Positions 1 to 7,734 of a stretch of 64,000 nucleotides of DNA are shown here, piece by piece. The stretch lies in assembly GCA_965279475.1 (NCBI GenBank), contig CBDIIA010000002.1:1550001-1614000 (forward strand), in the 5' to 3' direction. Each line of letters begins with the position of its first letter. Positions within the stretch are counted from its first letter, which is position 1. Position numbers and translations under genes: made by a program. Origin of the DNA: Pseudorhodoferax sp965279475 (GTDB lineage Bacteria > Pseudomonadota > Gammaproteobacteria > Burkholderiales > Burkholderiaceae_C). A model generated the notes under the pieces. That model was not told where the DNA came from and searched no databases. It saw nothing but the letters and a program-made list of their open reading frames with translations.

Positions 1-78
1 CCAGTTGCTGGGGATGGCCGCCGCGGGGTCGGTTGCCGCCGTCGACGCGCGTCCGATCTCGGTCTGTATCATGGGTTC

Positions 79-897
79 ATGCCCACGGCCAGCCCTTCGC
101 ACCCCTCCGCACCCGCCGGGCCGCACGGGCTGCCCGGCATGCTGCGACGTCTGTTGCTGGGCTGGTGGGGTGTGCTGCATTTCGGCGCGATCGCGCTGGT
201 GATCGCCCTCACGCCGTCGACGCACGATGCCGGCAACCGGGCCGCCACGGCGCGGCTGATGTACACCACCACCTGGCAGGTGCTGCCCTGGTTCACCGTG
301 CTGTGCGCGCTGCTGAGCCTGGTGCTGATCCGCATCGTCGTGGTCACCGCGCAGAGTTACGGCCTGTCGCAGTTCGCGCTCGAGATGGTGGTGCGTGTGC
401 TGGTGCTCGAGCTGATCCCGCTGTCGGCCGCCTTGTTCGTGGTGCTGCGCTCGGGCATGGCCAGCGGTGCCGACGTGGTCGGCGGCCGGGTGCGTGCCGG
501 CCTGGGGGCGTTCCGCCGCATCGGCTTCGATGCCTGGCGCCTCGACCTCGTGCCGCGCGTGATCTCGCTGGCGTTCTCGGTCGTCACGCTGGCGGCCGTG
601 AGCTGCGTGGTGACGCTGGTGCTGGCCTACACCGTGGTCTACGGGCTCTCGCCCTGGGGCTTCGGCGCCTACACCCGCATGGTCGGCCGTGTGTTCGACC
701 CCGCGGTGAGCCTGGGCTTCGCGCTAAAGATCATGCTGTTCAGCCTGGCGGTGGCCGTGGTGCCGATCGCCACCGCCCTGCAGGAGCCGCCGCGAACGCG
801 CTCGGCCGGCACGTTCTCGGTGCCCAACGGCACGGTGCGCCTGTTCGTCGTGCTGGTCGCGATCGAAGGCGCCTCGCTGGCGGTGAAGTACATCTGA
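79..897 (+). CDS. MlaE-family ABC transporter permease (divergent)
   Basis: The product is 272 aa with about six hydrophobic segments (roughly residues 28-45, 68-90, 102-124, 160-188, 210-233 and 252-268). The ELIPL motif at 111-115 followed by RSGMASG at 124-130, and a VPR motif near 158, match the ELGPL/GRxGSA core of MlaE/YrbE permeases, although divergently. An MCE-domain gene follows 15 bases later, the usual partner of such permeases in inner-membrane lipid (phospholipid) transporters. No ATPase lies in the visible part, so it may be upstream of the window. The ATG at 79 is preceded by a TATCAT hexamer only 6 bases upstream and has no clear ribosome binding site; an internal ATG at 139 is an alternative start. 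Confidence 0.75.
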   Translation: MPTASPSHPSAPAGPHGLPGMLRRLLLGWWGVLHFGAIALVIALTPSTHDAGNRAATARLMYTTTWQVLPWFTVLCALLSLVLIRIVVVTAQSYGLSQFALEMVVRVLVLELIPLSAALFVVLRSGMASGADVVGGRVRAGLGAFRRIGFDAWRLDLVPRVISLAFSVVTLAAVSCVVTLVLAYTVVYGLSPWGFGAYTRMVGRVFDPAVSLGFALKIMLFSLAVAVVPIATALQEPPRTRSAGTFSVPNGTVRLFVVLVAIEGASLAVKYI

Positions 898-912
898 CGT
901 CCATGTGACGCG

Positions 913-1908
913 ATGACCGAGCCGACCCCCGACCCCACCCGTCCCGGTGCACCGCCGCCGCTGGCCCATGTGGAGTTCAAGGCCGGCATGCTGCTGGCGC
1001 TGGTGCTGCTGCTGATCTTCGGCGCCATCGCCTACGTGCTGTATGCGCGCGGCGTGTTCGAGAGCACGCAGGAGCTGCGCCTGATCGCAGACGACTCCGA
1101 AGGCGTGACGGTCGGCATGGACATGACGTTCTCGGGCTTCCCGATCGGCCGCGTGCGCCGCATCGAGCTGGCCGAGGACGGCAAGGCCCGCGTGGTGGTC
1201 GACATCGCCACCGCCGACGTGCGCTGGCTGCGCAGCTCCAGCATCTACACAATGGAGCGCGGCCTGGTTGGCGACACCAAGCTGCGCGCCTTCACCGGCG
1301 TGCTGACCGACGCACCGCTGCCGCCGAACGCCGAGCGGCCGGTGCTGCGCGGCGACGTCAGCGCCGAGATCCCGAAGCTGGTGGCCACGATGCAGTCGCT
1401 GGTCGAGAACCTGGCGCGCATGTCGCAGGCCGACTCGAGCATCAACGCCAGCCTCAACAACGTGAAGACCCTGACCGACGGCTTCAAGGGCAAATACGGC
1501 GTGCTCGGCCCCGCGCTCGGCGGCGATGCCCATGCGCAGAAGCTGATCGCCGCCCTCGACCGCACCAACGCACTGCTGGCGCGTGGCGACGCGCTGCTGG
1601 GCCGGACCGACGCACTCGTCGGCAAGGCCGACCAGCGCATCTTCGGCCCGCGCGGCGTGATGGACGAGACCCAGGCCACGGTGGCGCAGCTCAACGCCCT
1701 GCTCGGCGATGCCCGCGCCAGCCTGAAGAAGGTCGACGCGGTGCTGGTCGAGGCGCAGGCGGTCGGCGCCAATGCGCGTGTGGCCACCACCGACCTGGGT
1801 GCGCTGCGCGCCGACGTGGAGGCCAGCCTGCGCAAGGTCGACGGCCTGGTCGACGAGATCAACCGCAAGTGGCCGTTCAAGCGCGACCGCGAGATCAAGC
1901 TGCCATGA
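913..1908 (+). CDS. MlaD/MCE-domain substrate-binding protein of ABC lipid transporter
   Basis: The 331-aa protein has a single N-terminal membrane anchor (about residues 24-45) and then an MCE/MlaD domain (about 50-130), with the typical GVTVGMDMTFSGFPIGRV stretch. A long helical, probably coiled-coil, C-terminal region follows (about 150-320). MCE proteins form hexameric rings in the periplasm that shuttle lipids between the membranes and the permease. The gene sits 15 bases after the MlaE-like permease and overlaps the next gene by ATGA, so the three are probably one operon. Assignment to the MCE family is firm; the substrate is not known. Confidence 0.85.
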   Translation: MTEPTPDPTRPGAPPPLAHVEFKAGMLLALVLLLIFGAIAYVLYARGVFESTQELRLIADDSEGVTVGMDMTFSGFPIGRVRRIELAEDGKARVVVDIATADVRWLRSSSIYTMERGLVGDTKLRAFTGVLTDAPLPPNAERPVLRGDVSAEIPKLVATMQSLVENLARMSQADSSINASLNNVKTLTDGFKGKYGVLGPALGGDAHAQKLIAALDRTNALLARGDALLGRTDALVGKADQRIFGPRGVMDETQATVAQLNALLGDARASLKKVDAVLVEAQAVGANARVATTDLGALRADVEASLRKVDGLVDEINRKWPFKRDREIKLP

Positions 1909-2567
1909 CGCGCCACCTGCTGCTCTGCCTGGCCATCGGCGCCGCGCTGGTCGGCTGCGGCGCGGCCCCGGTGCCGCCGGCCTGGCAGGGCAACGCTTAT
2001 GGCGCGCTCGATGCCGCACTCGAAGCCTATCTGGGCGGCGACACCCGCGTCGCCGATGCCGATCTGGCCCGCGTGCGCGCCGCGATTGCGCGCACAGGGC
2101 AGCCGGCATTGCTGGCGCGCGCCGAGCTGGCAGTGTGCGCCGCCCACGTGGCCAGCCTCGACTTTGATGGCTGCCCCGCCTGGCAGGTGCTGGCCGCCGA
2201 CGCGGCGCCGCCGGAGCGGGCCTATGCGGCTTATCTGTACGGCAACGTGTCTGCTGCCGAGATTGCGCTGCTCCCCGAGCAGCACCGGGCGGTGGCGGCG
2301 TCGGCCGGTGCGCAGGCGCTACCCCGGGTGCAGGATCCGCTGGCGCGGCTGATCGCCGCCGGCGTGCTGCTGCGCACCGGGCGGCTCGACCCGCAGGGGA
2401 TCGTGGCGGCCGGCGAGACCGCATCGGCGCAAGGCTGGCGGCGGCCGTTGCTGGCTTGGCTAGGCGTGCAGCTGCGGCGCGCCGACGATGCTGGCGACCA
2501 GGCCACAGCGCGGGTCCTGCGGCGCCGCATCGATCTGGTGACCCACAACGGCAGGTCCATGCAGTAA
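1905..2567 (+). CDS. Hypothetical lipoprotein linked to Mla-type operon
   Basis: The 220-aa product starts with a lipoprotein signal peptide and lipobox LVGC (Cys near residue 18), so it is predicted to be a membrane-anchored periplasmic lipoprotein. The rest is alanine-rich and helical, without a motif I can name; its repeated small helices could be TPR-like. The start ATG at 1905 overlaps the stop of the MCE gene (ATGA), indicating translational coupling. Mla-type operons often end with an auxiliary lipoprotein, and this gene occupies that place, but it does not resemble the ABC_trans_aux protein encoded at 18174. Function is inferred from context only. Confidence 0.7.
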   Translation: MTRHLLLCLAIGAALVGCGAAPVPPAWQGNAYGALDAALEAYLGGDTRVADADLARVRAAIARTGQPALLARAELAVCAAHVASLDFDGCPAWQVLAADAAPPERAYAAYLYGNVSAAEIALLPEQHRAVAASAGAQALPRVQDPLARLIAAGVLLRTGRLDPQGIVAAGETASAQGWRRPLLAWLGVQLRRADDAGDQATARVLRRRIDLVTHNGRSMQ

Positions 2568-2641
2568 GTTTTGCGCGACCACGCGCGCGACCACCCGAGT
2601 GCCTGGTGCCGTCCGATCACTGCCTGCCCCGGCCGCACCGC

Positions 2642-2764
2642 TTCGAACTGCCGCGCCGGGGAAAGCGCTCGGTCGCGGGCGACCTGAAGAACGCCGAAGG
2701 CATCGCGCGGGCGAAGGATCTGGTCGGCGCGGCCAACGTGCTGATCGAAGGGTTCCGCGCACGC
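2642..2764 (+). pseudogene. Relic of a family III CoA-transferase (CaiB/AMACR type)
   Basis: Read in the frame beginning at 2642, about 41 codons encode a stretch with RGKRSVAGDLKNAEG and ANVLIEGFR. These are the conserved RGKRSVALDLK and ADVLIEGFRPG blocks found near residues 40-85 of alpha-methylacyl-CoA racemase and other CaiB/BaiF CoA-transferases. No start codon with a ribosome binding site, upstream domain or downstream catalytic part is present; the frame runs into the 3' end of the oppositely oriented SBBP gene. It therefore looks like the remnant of a deleted gene left at a rearrangement junction. Confidence 0.6.
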
Positions 2765-2788
2765 TCCTGGCCGGATCGGATGCGGATG

Positions 2789-5566
2789 TCATCCCACTGC
2801 GACCGGGCTGCGCCTGCGCCACCATGCCGCGCCGCCCATCAGCAGCGACAGCACCGCCAGCCCATAGGTGGACAGCGCCGGGATGCTGGCCGCCGCCGCC
2901 AGCGCAAAGTTCAGCGTGCTGGTCGTGGCGGCGTACACCCCATTGCCGGCCTGCGTCGCGACGATCGTGCAATTGCCGGGCGCGAGCATCGTCACCGTGG
3001 TGCCGGCAACCAGGCAGACCGCCGGCGTGGTGCTGGCGTAGGCGACCGGCAAACCCGAACTGCTGGTCGGGGCTGCGAGCACGAAGCTGGCACCTGCCAC
3101 GAACGCGGGTACCGCCGGCGGCGGTCCGGTCGTGATCGTCTGCGTGAGCAGGAACGATGCCGTGACGGCACAGTCGGCGTTGATGGCGGCCGTGGTGTAG
3201 ATGGTGCCCGCCAGGCTGCCGCCGCAGCCGGTGACGATGGCGGTGTAACCCCCCTCGGGGGTGATGGCGACAGTGGCCGCGCGCCCGGGCAGCGCGGTCT
3301 GCGACGCCGGTGTCACGCTGCCATGGAGGCCCGCGCTGGCGGTCACGACCGGATTGGCCAGCAGGTTGGCGGTGAATCGGGCGACGAAGGCGTCACGTGC
3401 GCCACCACCGTACGCCGGCTGGGCGCCGCCCGCCGTGCCGGTCAGATCGCTCGATGCCGTCACCCCCGCGATGACGTAGTTGCCGCCACCATCGATCAGG
3501 ATCGCAGGGATGTCGTCCCGGCCACTGCCGCCGAACAGAGTGGCCTGGGTCAGCACCGTCAGGTCGTTGTTGAACTTGGCGATGAATCCGTCGCTGTTGC
3601 CTTTGTACACGGTCTGGTAGCCACCGGCCGTTCCCGGCTGATTGGAGGACTCACCGGTTCCGGCGACGATGACATTGCCAGCCGTGTCGATCACCATGAC
3701 GGAGGCCAGATCAAAGCCGTTGCCGCCGTAGTAGGTCACCTTCTGCAGCGCGGTCAGGTCGGCGCTGAGGCGGGCGACGAACACGTCCACACTGCCGCCG
3801 CTGGCGCTTTGCGCGCTACCCCCCGCCGGCAAATTGGTACTCGCCGTGTAGCCAGCAAGGAACACGTGCCCGGCGCTGTCCAGTGCCATGGCGGCAGTGT
3901 TTTCATCTCCGTTGCCGCCGAAGTACGTGGCCTGTTCGAGCGTGGTCAGATCGGCGCTGAAACGCGCCACATAACCATCGTAGGCCCCGCCATTGCTGAG
4001 CTGCGCGCCGCCGCCTGGCATCGGTAGATTGGTGGAGTTGTGGGTGCCAACGAGCAACACCTTGTTGTTGCCGTCGATGGCAAGCACCGAAGCGAAATCG
4101 AGGCCGCTGCCGCCGTAATAGGTGGACTGCCGCAGCGTCTTCAGGTCAGGTGCCACGCGGGAAACGAAGGCGTCGTAGGTGCCGCCCGCGTGGTTGGGGC
4201 GCGCCCCGCCTGCGCGGCTGGGGAAATCGCCGGACAGCGTAGTCCCGGCCACCAGCAGGTCGCCGCCTGCCTCGAACGCCATGGACGTGATGCCCTGGAA
4301 TTCGCTGCCGCCCCCGCCCAGGTAGGTCGCCTGTTGCAACGTCGCCAGATCGCCGCTCAGTTTGGCGATGAATGCGTCGATGCTGCCCGCGTTTGCGGGT
4401 TGCAATCCTCCGGTGGTGCCTGGAAAGTTGGTGGACGACGTCATGCCCCCCACATACACGTTGCCGGCCGCGTCCAGGCGCATGCTGCGGATCTCGTCGC
4501 TGCCGCTGCCGCCGAGGTAGGTGGTCTTCAACAGGGCCGTGAGGTCGCCGCTGAACTTGCTGACATAGCCGTCTCTGCCACCGCCCGGGATCGGTTGCAT
4601 GCCGCCCGTCGTGCCGGGAAACGGCGTGCTGTCGGTGAATCCGGCGACCAGGATGTTGCCGGCGGCATCCAGGGCGATGGCGAGCGCCTCGTCCGCGGCG
4701 CCACCACCCAGATAGGTGGCCTGCAGCAGCGGGTCGATCACGAGCGGGCGCGTGCGGTCGTAGTGGCCCACTTGAAATCGGTAGCCGGCGCGGTCGGCCA
4801 GCAACGCGTAATGCACGGGCACCTCGACACGCGTGCCTGCGACGTACTGGAACGCCACTGGTGCGGTGAAGGCCACGTCGCCATGGCCCGTGGCGGCGAT
4901 GAGCGCACCGCCGGCGTCCAGGCGCAAGCCGACCGCACCATCGATGGAGAGTTGAATGCGGTCCGGATCGGCGCCGGGCGCGACGGTGAAAAGTTTTTCC
5001 ACATTGCTGCCCCGCGCCGCCAGCGACACGCCGATGCCCGGCCAGGCAAGGCCCAGGTCCACGCTGGAAAAGGTGGCGATGTCCTTCCGCCAGTGGGTGG
5101 GGTCGGCCCCTTCGAAACGGCTGACCTGCGCGCGGCTGCGCTGCAGGCCTGAAGGTGCGAGCGGCATGGCACCCTGCATCCTTTCAACCAGCGCCCAGCC
5201 CGGCCCGCGTCGTTGAGCGGCGTTCGCCACGGCACCTGGCCCGGTGGTCGTTGCCTGCTGCGCATCGCCGAGCGGGCGACCGGCCAAGGCATGCACGATG
5301 GTGCCGTCGCGTGTGACGAAGAGCGTACCGGCGAAGGTCCGGGCGCCAAAGGCGACCTCGGGCGCAAACTGGCCCGCGTTGGCTTCGAACGGCACGGCCA
5401 AGCCTTCGATCCGATGCTGCACCAGCGGCAACGTGGGTGCCGCCGTACGGGACGCTGCGGTAGCGGTGAAGGAATTCAGGGTGCCGGCGGCGAGGGCGCC
5501 GGTGAGAACTGCGGCGACCATCCATGTCGACGCACGCAAGCCCCGCTGCAAGGTGAGGTGGGGCAT
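2789..5566 (-). CDS. SBBP beta-propeller repeat protein with IPTL-CTERM tail
   Basis: This 925-aa exported protein has an N-terminal signal peptide (about 1-40) and a DUF7948-like domain (FEANAGQF near residue 60). Seven SBBP repeats of about 64 aa follow, each starting with a TYLGG-like motif and containing a D-x-x-GN core (about residues 281-737), as in a seven-bladed propeller. Next come a bacterial repeat domain with GxVTP and GCGG motifs (about 740-800) and an Ig-like region. The last 33 residues form an IPTL-CTERM sorting signal: IPALSTYG, a hydrophobic helix and a WRRR cluster. Such tails are expected to hold the protein at the membrane until processing. I chose the start at 5566 because the signal peptide begins there; the frame stays open upstream but only antisense to the patatin gene. 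The gene is monocistronic and its ligand is unknown. Confidence 0.85.
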   Translation of the reverse strand: MPHLTLQRGLRASTWMVAAVLTGALAAGTLNSFTATAASRTAAPTLPLVQHRIEGLAVPFEANAGQFAPEVAFGARTFAGTLFVTRDGTIVHALAGRPLGDAQQATTTGPGAVANAAQRRGPGWALVERMQGAMPLAPSGLQRSRAQVSRFEGADPTHWRKDIATFSSVDLGLAWPGIGVSLAARGSNVEKLFTVAPGADPDRIQLSIDGAVGLRLDAGGALIAATGHGDVAFTAPVAFQYVAGTRVEVPVHYALLADRAGYRFQVGHYDRTRPLVIDPLLQATYLGGGAADEALAIALDAAGNILVAGFTDSTPFPGTTGGMQPIPGGGRDGYVSKFSGDLTALLKTTYLGGSGSDEIRSMRLDAAGNVYVGGMTSSTNFPGTTGGLQPANAGSIDAFIAKLSGDLATLQQATYLGGGGSEFQGITSMAFEAGGDLLVAGTTLSGDFPSRAGGARPNHAGGTYDAFVSRVAPDLKTLRQSTYYGGSGLDFASVLAIDGNNKVLLVGTHNSTNLPMPGGGAQLSNGGAYDGYVARFSADLTTLEQATYFGGNGDENTAAMALDSAGHVFLAGYTASTNLPAGGSAQSASGGSVDVFVARLSADLTALQKVTYYGGNGFDLASVMVIDTAGNVIVAGTGESSNQPGTAGGYQTVYKGNSDGFIAKFNNDLTVLTQATLFGGSGRDDIPAILIDGGGNYVIAGVTASSDLTGTAGGAQPAYGGGARDAFVARFTANLLANPVVTASAGLHGSVTPASQTALPGRAATVAITPEGGYTAIVTGCGGSLAGTIYTTAAINADCAVTASFLLTQTITTGPPPAVPAFVAGASFVLAAPTSSSGLPVAYASTTPAVCLVAGTTVTMLAPGNCTIVATQAGNGVYAATTSTLNFALAAAASIPALSTYGLAVLSLLMGGAAWWRRRSPVAVG

Positions 5567-5727
5567 GGGGAACGGTTCTCGCAGTGGTAGTCGGCCAGTG
5601 TAGACGGTTGCGAGCCGGGGCCCGCACGAATTCGACAGGAGCAGTGAAGCCCTTGTACGGCGAAATGCAACGCCAGCGTCTGCGTGGACGTGACCGGCAT
5701 CGCCAACGAATGGACCCGACTGCCGGC

Positions 5728-7647
5728 TCAGGCCGACGCGTGTGCCTCGCCCGGCTCGCGGTGACCGAAGCGTCTGCGTTCTTCGTCGCCCATGGCCGCG
5801 ATCACGTCCAGCGCGTGGCGGTAGCCGCGCTCGACGATCTGGTCGATGCGGTTCCACTGCAGCATGCCGACCCGGTCGAGCGCCGGGTGGAAGTACAGGT
5901 CGCACAACTGCTGGGCCTCTTCGCGGCGCGACAGGCTGTACAGGCCGGTGACCGTCATCAGGTAGGTCGGCAGCGAGGGCAGGCGGTAGCGGCGCTGGCT
6001 GGCCGGGCGCAGGCGGTCGCGCAGCAGCGCCAGCGTGCCGGGCATGTCGTCGTGCGCGACGCGCTGCTCGCTGCGGATGTTGAGGTCGACCCCGATCACG
6101 TGGCCCACGCCGCGCATCCGGTGCATGACGTCGACCGGGAAGTTGTTGAAGGTGCCGCCGTCGCACAGCAGGTCGCCCTGGTGGATCACCGGCGGCAGCG
6201 CCCCGGGAATCGAGATGCTGGCCAGCAGCCCCTGCACCAGGTTGCCGCGCTGGATCCACTGCTCGCTGGCGCGCGAGTAGTTGGTGGCCACGCAGTGGTA
6301 GTTCTTCCACAGGTCCTCGATGTCGGCGTCGAAGCCCACCAGTTCCTCTACCGCGCGCCGCAGGATGCCGCGCAGCCGCAAGCCCTTGAACAACGAGATC
6401 ACCGGGAACAGGTTGAAGTCGCCGGTCGGGTTGACCGCGAACGCCCGGCGCGCGTTGGCCATCACCTGGTCGAACGGCTGGTCGGAGCCGGCGTAGGCCG
6501 CCATCACCGCGCCGATGCTGGTGCCGCCGACCCAGTCGATCTCGATGCCGTGTTCGCGCAGTGCCCGGTACACGCCCAGGTGCGCGAACCCACGGGCGCC
6601 GCCGCCGGCCAGCACCAGGCCGATGGCGGTGCGGCTCTGGATGCGCGCGAGCCGTGCCATGTCGCGCGCAAGCGTCGGGCGGATGTGCAGATGGCCCGCC
6701 ATCGGTCGCCGCGCCAGCCACGCAGCGGTGCCGCGCGGCGACTGCAGGTCCTGCGGGTGCAGCAGCACCAGGATCTCGGCGACCTCGGTGCGCGCGTGCC
6801 GGCGCATCAGCACCTGCTGCTCGGTCGGGTGCAGTGCGGGCGGCTGGGTCGCGTCGGCGAGCAGCAGCAGCTCGTCGCAGTGCCGGCAGCAGCGCTGCGT
6901 CCAGGCGCCGGGCTGTTCGTCGGCGAGCAGCAGCACCACGTCGTGCGCGGCCTCGATCTCGTCGAGCAGCAGCGCGACGCGGCGGCTGGCCTCGGTGCGC
7001 GTGGCGGCGTCGTCCGCCGTGTCGTCGATGCCGGCGCGCCGCAGTTCGGCCGCGATGTCGGCCGCGGTGACCACCCGCACGCGGCCGGCGGCGCCCAGCC
7101 GGGCCGCGATCTGGGTCGCCAGCTGCCTGCCGAAGGCCAACACGTCGATGCCGGGCGTGATCGGCAGCAGGCCGATGGCCACCGGGCGGTCGTGGCCGGC
7201 GCGCGCGGGTTCGCCCTTCAGGCGCCGCACGATCTGGCGTGTGAGCGCGATCGACACCTGGGCGCTGCTTTCGAGCAACTCGTGGAACGCGGCCTTGCCC
7301 AGCCGCACCAGCACCGAGTCGCGGATCGCCACCACGGTGGCGGCACGCGGCTCGTCGGTATAGAGGCTCAGCTCGCCGACGATGTGGCCGCGCGACATCT
7401 CGCCGACCATGCGCTCGTGCCCTTCGGCATCGCGCACATAGGCCCGCAGCCGGCCGCTGACCACCAGGTACATCGAGTCACCGGCATCGCCCTGCGTCAG
7501 CAGTGTCTCCCCGCCCGAGACCTCGACCCACTGCAGATGGCTGCGCAGCAGCGCCTGCGCGGCGGCGTCGATGTCACCGAAGATCGCGTGCAGGTGCCGG
7601 GCCAGCAGGTCGTCCTGAAAGCGCTGGCGGACCGAGGCGGAATCCAT
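5728..7647 (-). CDS. Patatin-like phospholipase with cyclic-nucleotide-binding domain
   Basis: The 639-aa product has an N-terminal cNMP-binding domain (about residues 20-145, with GELSLYTDEPRAATV as phosphate-binding cassette). A linker resembling the receptor-independent middle part of NTE-type esterases comes next (about 155-310). The patatin domain (about 341-510) carries the glycine-rich GGGARG loop (348-353), the nucleophile Ser377 in GTSIG and the dyad Asp496 in DGG. It is therefore a predicted serine lipase of the neuropathy-target-esterase/RssA group, probably hydrolysing membrane phospholipids under nucleotide control. All catalytic residues are intact. It is transcribed alone on this strand; the AtuA gene upstream ends 87 bases before its start. 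Confidence 0.9.
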   Translation of the reverse strand: MDSASVRQRFQDDLLARHLHAIFGDIDAAAQALLRSHLQWVEVSGGETLLTQGDAGDSMYLVVSGRLRAYVRDAEGHERMVGEMSRGHIVGELSLYTDEPRAATVVAIRDSVLVRLGKAAFHELLESSAQVSIALTRQIVRRLKGEPARAGHDRPVAIGLLPITPGIDVLAFGRQLATQIAARLGAAGRVRVVTAADIAAELRRAGIDDTADDAATRTEASRRVALLLDEIEAAHDVVLLLADEQPGAWTQRCCRHCDELLLLADATQPPALHPTEQQVLMRRHARTEVAEILVLLHPQDLQSPRGTAAWLARRPMAGHLHIRPTLARDMARLARIQSRTAIGLVLAGGGARGFAHLGVYRALREHGIEIDWVGGTSIGAVMAAYAGSDQPFDQVMANARRAFAVNPTGDFNLFPVISLFKGLRLRGILRRAVEELVGFDADIEDLWKNYHCVATNYSRASEQWIQRGNLVQGLLASISIPGALPPVIHQGDLLCDGGTFNNFPVDVMHRMRGVGHVIGVDLNIRSEQRVAHDDMPGTLALLRDRLRPASQRRYRLPSLPTYLMTVTGLYSLSRREEAQQLCDLYFHPALDRVGMLQWNRIDQIVERGYRHALDVIAAMGDEERRRFGHREPGEAHASA

Positions 7648-7734
7648 GAAGGGCGGTGGTGCGGGGTCGTGGGGCGAAAGGGCGCGCGATTGTAGCCAGC
7701 GTCGATTGCCGCCACGGTCTGCGCGCCTGGGCGC

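Noticed and set aside
5567..6721. N-terminal extension of the SBBP frame by 385 codons
   Set aside because: The extension is antisense-frame translation within the patatin gene; the signal peptide at 5566 marks the real start.
5584..7695. Open frame of over 700 codons on the + strand opposite the patatin gene
   Set aside because: It is the mirror of a GC-rich coding gene; composition is His/Arg/Gln/Ala-rich and it matches no protein family, while the minus strand has an intact patatin with catalytic residues.
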